Below the pieces are notes generated by a model. It was not told the origin of the DNA. It saw only the letters and a program-made list of their open reading frames with translations, and made no database searches. Shown here one piece after another: positions 62,361 to 64,000 of a stretch of 64,000 nucleotides of DNA. Each line of letters begins with the position of its first letter. The stretch's first letter is position 1. Source of the stretch: Burkholderia sp. lig30 (GTDB lineage Bacteria > Pseudomonadota > Gammaproteobacteria > Burkholderiales > Burkholderiaceae); NCBI RefSeq assembly GCF_000687455.2, contig NZ_JGVW01000081.1, positions 1 through 64,000 of the forward strand. The letters are read 5' to 3'. Position numbers and translations under genes: made by a program.

Positions 62361-63884
62361 TTACGCGCTCGCCGTTTGCAGCGCGGGGAATGCGTGTTCG
62401 AGCAGGCGGTGCAACGATGCGGTGTCGTGTGCGACGCCATACACGTAGCGGTCGGGGCGGATCAGCACTGCTGCGGCACCCGTTGACGCCAGCCACGCAT
62501 TCACGGCTGCCCCGTCGCTGACGATGTGGACGCCCGCCTGTGTGGCGCGACCGGCGATGTCGTCGCATCCGGCGAGCAACTCTGGTGACACAAGGAGTGC
62601 GAATCGATATCCGACGACGTCATCCATCAAGCGTCCGTCCGCCAGGCGGGGCTGGGGGGCGACCTGTCCAACCAGGGCCGACGACGAATCGTCGAGACAG
62701 GCGCCCGGGCCCAGCTTCGGTTGCGGCGTGACGAAGTTGCGAATCGCGGCGCTCATTTCGCTGTCGCGGCTGTTCGCGGCGTCAGGATTGGTCGTCTGAA
62801 TCACCGAACCGAGTTGCACGGCGGTTTCGATAAATTCGCGCACATGAGGCGAACGTTCCGATTCGTAGGTGTCGAGCAGACGATCAGGCGCATCGCCACG
62901 AATCACGGCGCCAAGCTTCCATGCGAGATTCGATGCGTCGCGAACCCCGGCAGCCATTCCCTGGCCCATGAAGGGCGGCGTCTGATGCGCGGCATCTCCG
63001 GCAAGCAGCAGCCGGCCGCGGCGCCAGCCGTTGGCCACGACCGAGTGGAACGTGTAGATCGCGGAACGCTCGAGTCGTGCATCGGCCGGCGAAATCCAGC
63101 GGGCCAGCTTGTCCCACAGCCATTCGGGGGACGCGAGCTTCGTCGCATCGTCGCCCGGCATCACCATGATTTCCCAACGGCGGCGATTTCCCGGCCCACG
63201 GGTGTATGTCGTCGGGCGCGCCGGATCACAATATTGAATGGAGAAGTCACCGAGGTCCGGCCGCGGGGCGTCGAGCAATACATCGACGACGACCCAGCGC
63301 TCGTGCGATTTCAGATCCGTGAGCTCGGTGCCCATGAACCGTCGCGCAATCGAGCGTGCACCATCGCAGCCGACGACGTAGCGGGCGGTGGCATGGCCGA
63401 GCTTGCCGCAGCGGGTGTCTTCGAAGCGAAGCCGGACGCCATCGCTCGTTTCGTCGAGCGCAAACACTTCATGACGCAGCCGTACGTCCACGTTGGCTTG
63501 CAGCGCCAGGCGATCGCGCAACGCGTTCTCGAGATCGGGCTGATGAAACTTGTAGCTCGCGCACCAGCCGTGCGGGCCGATACACGTGGGGCGTGCCCAG
63601 TCGATGAGCAGCTTGCCCGCTGCGTTCACGAACTTCATGCCGGGACCGACGAACAGGTTCGGAAGCAGCGCGTCCGCGATACCGATGCCCTGAAACACCC
63701 GCATGCATTCGCCGTCGAAGTGCACCGCGCGGGGCAACGCGAAAATATCCTGGTCGCGCTCCAGCACGAGTACCCGCAAGCCCTCGATCGCCAACAGGTT
63801 CGCCAGCGTCGCACCGGTGGGGCCGAGGCCGATGATGGCGACATCGTAGTCGCACGCGTGCATCGAAATGGTTTTGTCTGACAT
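62361..63884 (-). CDS. mhpA: 3-(3-hydroxyphenyl)propionate hydroxylase-like flavoprotein
   Basis: A 507-residue class A flavoprotein monooxygenase: FAD motif VAIIGLGPTGATLANLLAIEGLRVLVLERD, the second FAD site GRLLLAGDAAHQTPPFMGQGMAAGVRDASNLAWKLG, and the DG motif YVVGCDGARSIARRFMG. The size and C-terminal domain match MhpA, which hydroxylates 3-hydroxyphenylpropionate or 3-hydroxycinnamate at C2. The start at 63884 was chosen near GGACG. It sits between a FAH-family hydrolase and an MFS importer, a typical aromatic-acid operon. Other phenolic substrates are possible. Confidence 0.83.
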   Translation of the reverse strand: MSDKTISMHACDYDVAIIGLGPTGATLANLLAIEGLRVLVLERDQDIFALPRAVHFDGECMRVFQGIGIADALLPNLFVGPGMKFVNAAGKLLIDWARPTCIGPHGWCASYKFHQPDLENALRDRLALQANVDVRLRHEVFALDETSDGVRLRFEDTRCGKLGHATARYVVGCDGARSIARRFMGTELTDLKSHERWVVVDVLLDAPRPDLGDFSIQYCDPARPTTYTRGPGNRRRWEIMVMPGDDATKLASPEWLWDKLARWISPADARLERSAIYTFHSVVANGWRRGRLLLAGDAAHQTPPFMGQGMAAGVRDASNLAWKLGAVIRGDAPDRLLDTYESERSPHVREFIETAVQLGSVIQTTNPDAANSRDSEMSAAIRNFVTPQPKLGPGACLDDSSSALVGQVAPQPRLADGRLMDDVVGYRFALLVSPELLAGCDDIAGRATQAGVHIVSDGAAVNAWLASTGAAAVLIRPDRYVYGVAHDTASLHRLLEHAFPALQTASA

Positions 63885-63907
63885 GTCTACGTCCGCCTGA
63901 TGAGACG

Positions 63908-63934
63908 CCGGACGCGCGAAGCGCGCGTCCGGCA
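63908..63934. other. GC-rich hairpin between FAH-family gene and mhpA
   Basis: A 12-bp perfect stem (63908-63919 with 63923-63934) with a 3-base loop lies in the 58-bp gap inside the operon. There is no T-tract, so it is probably an RNA-processing or stability element that adjusts relative expression rather than a terminator. Confidence 0.6.
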
Positions 63935-63942
63935 ACGATCGT

Positions 63943-64000
63943 TACGCTTCGTCGGCAACCGGATTGGAGAGGACACCGATCCGGTCGACTTCCACTTCGA
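63943..64000 (-). CDS. C-terminal end of a fumarylacetoacetate hydrolase-family protein
   Basis: Only the last ~19 codons are in the window, reading EVEVDRIGVLSNPVADEA and then stop. This matches the ending of FAH-family hydrolases (VEVEIDGIGVLRNPV). It would be the gene upstream of mhpA in the same operon, fitting hydrolysis of a ring-cleavage product. The assignment rests on a short segment. Confidence 0.6.

Overview
The window is high-GC and densely coded, with many LysR, MarR and AraC regulators, DUF4148 and porin-type proteins, and MDR/ABM/PaiB families that together suggest a Burkholderia-like betaproteobacterium. This is inferred from gene content and composition. There is no rRNA, and I found no tRNA.

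Region 1 (1-8.5 kb): a minus-strand operon for cyclohexanecarboxylate catabolism. BadH, BadI, AliB, AliA and BadK homologues would convert cyclohexanecarboxylate to pimeloyl-CoA. They are followed by a second acyl-CoA dehydrogenase, an MDR oxidoreductase and the start of an electron transfer flavoprotein beta subunit that would accept electrons from the dehydrogenases. A divergent MarR gene (badR-like, TTG start) sits at the head.

Region 2 (8.5-22.3 kb): chromosomal housekeeping and lifestyle genes: a diguanylate cyclase, OmpW, an acyl-CoA synthetase divergent from two overlapping AraC genes, threonine aldolase, a DUF4148 protein, a zinc-ribbon protein, DbpA RNA helicase with a strong terminator, and a family-B DNA polymerase II.

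Region 3 (22.3-36.1 kb): an accessory zone with lower GC and long non-coding stretches. It starts with a 969-residue protein joining a macro-like region, a Clp-N-like helical region and a membrane-embedded KAP P-loop NTPase, which is a candidate defence gene. Next come a four-gene operon of unknown small proteins and a PHB depolymerase. An EamA exporter/LysR pair is bracketed by two 95% identical copies of a DUF3820 gene. A porin, orphan membrane proteins and a fossil of an internally deleted SDR gene complete the zone.

Region 4 (36.1-50.5 kb): an AraC/hydrolase pair, YaiI, and a MarR-controlled EmrAB-OprM-like tripartite efflux operon with three copies of a GTGCRTATGCAC palindrome. A truncated thiolase is translationally abutted to marR. 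An SDR, an MFS/secreted-hydrolase operon with a divergent LysR, and a secreted GH114-like protein follow.

Region 5 (50.5-64 kb): a DnaJ-domain protein, an outer-membrane channel, PPK2, a MocR/PdxR-type regulator divergent from PaiB and an ABM-fold protein, and a FmdB/MoaD-like/BNR-repeat trio. The window ends with an SDR/LysR pair and an aromatic-acid operon (FAH hydrolase, MhpA-like hydroxylase, MFS transporter) that runs off the end. Several genes carry hexanucleotide tandem repeats.
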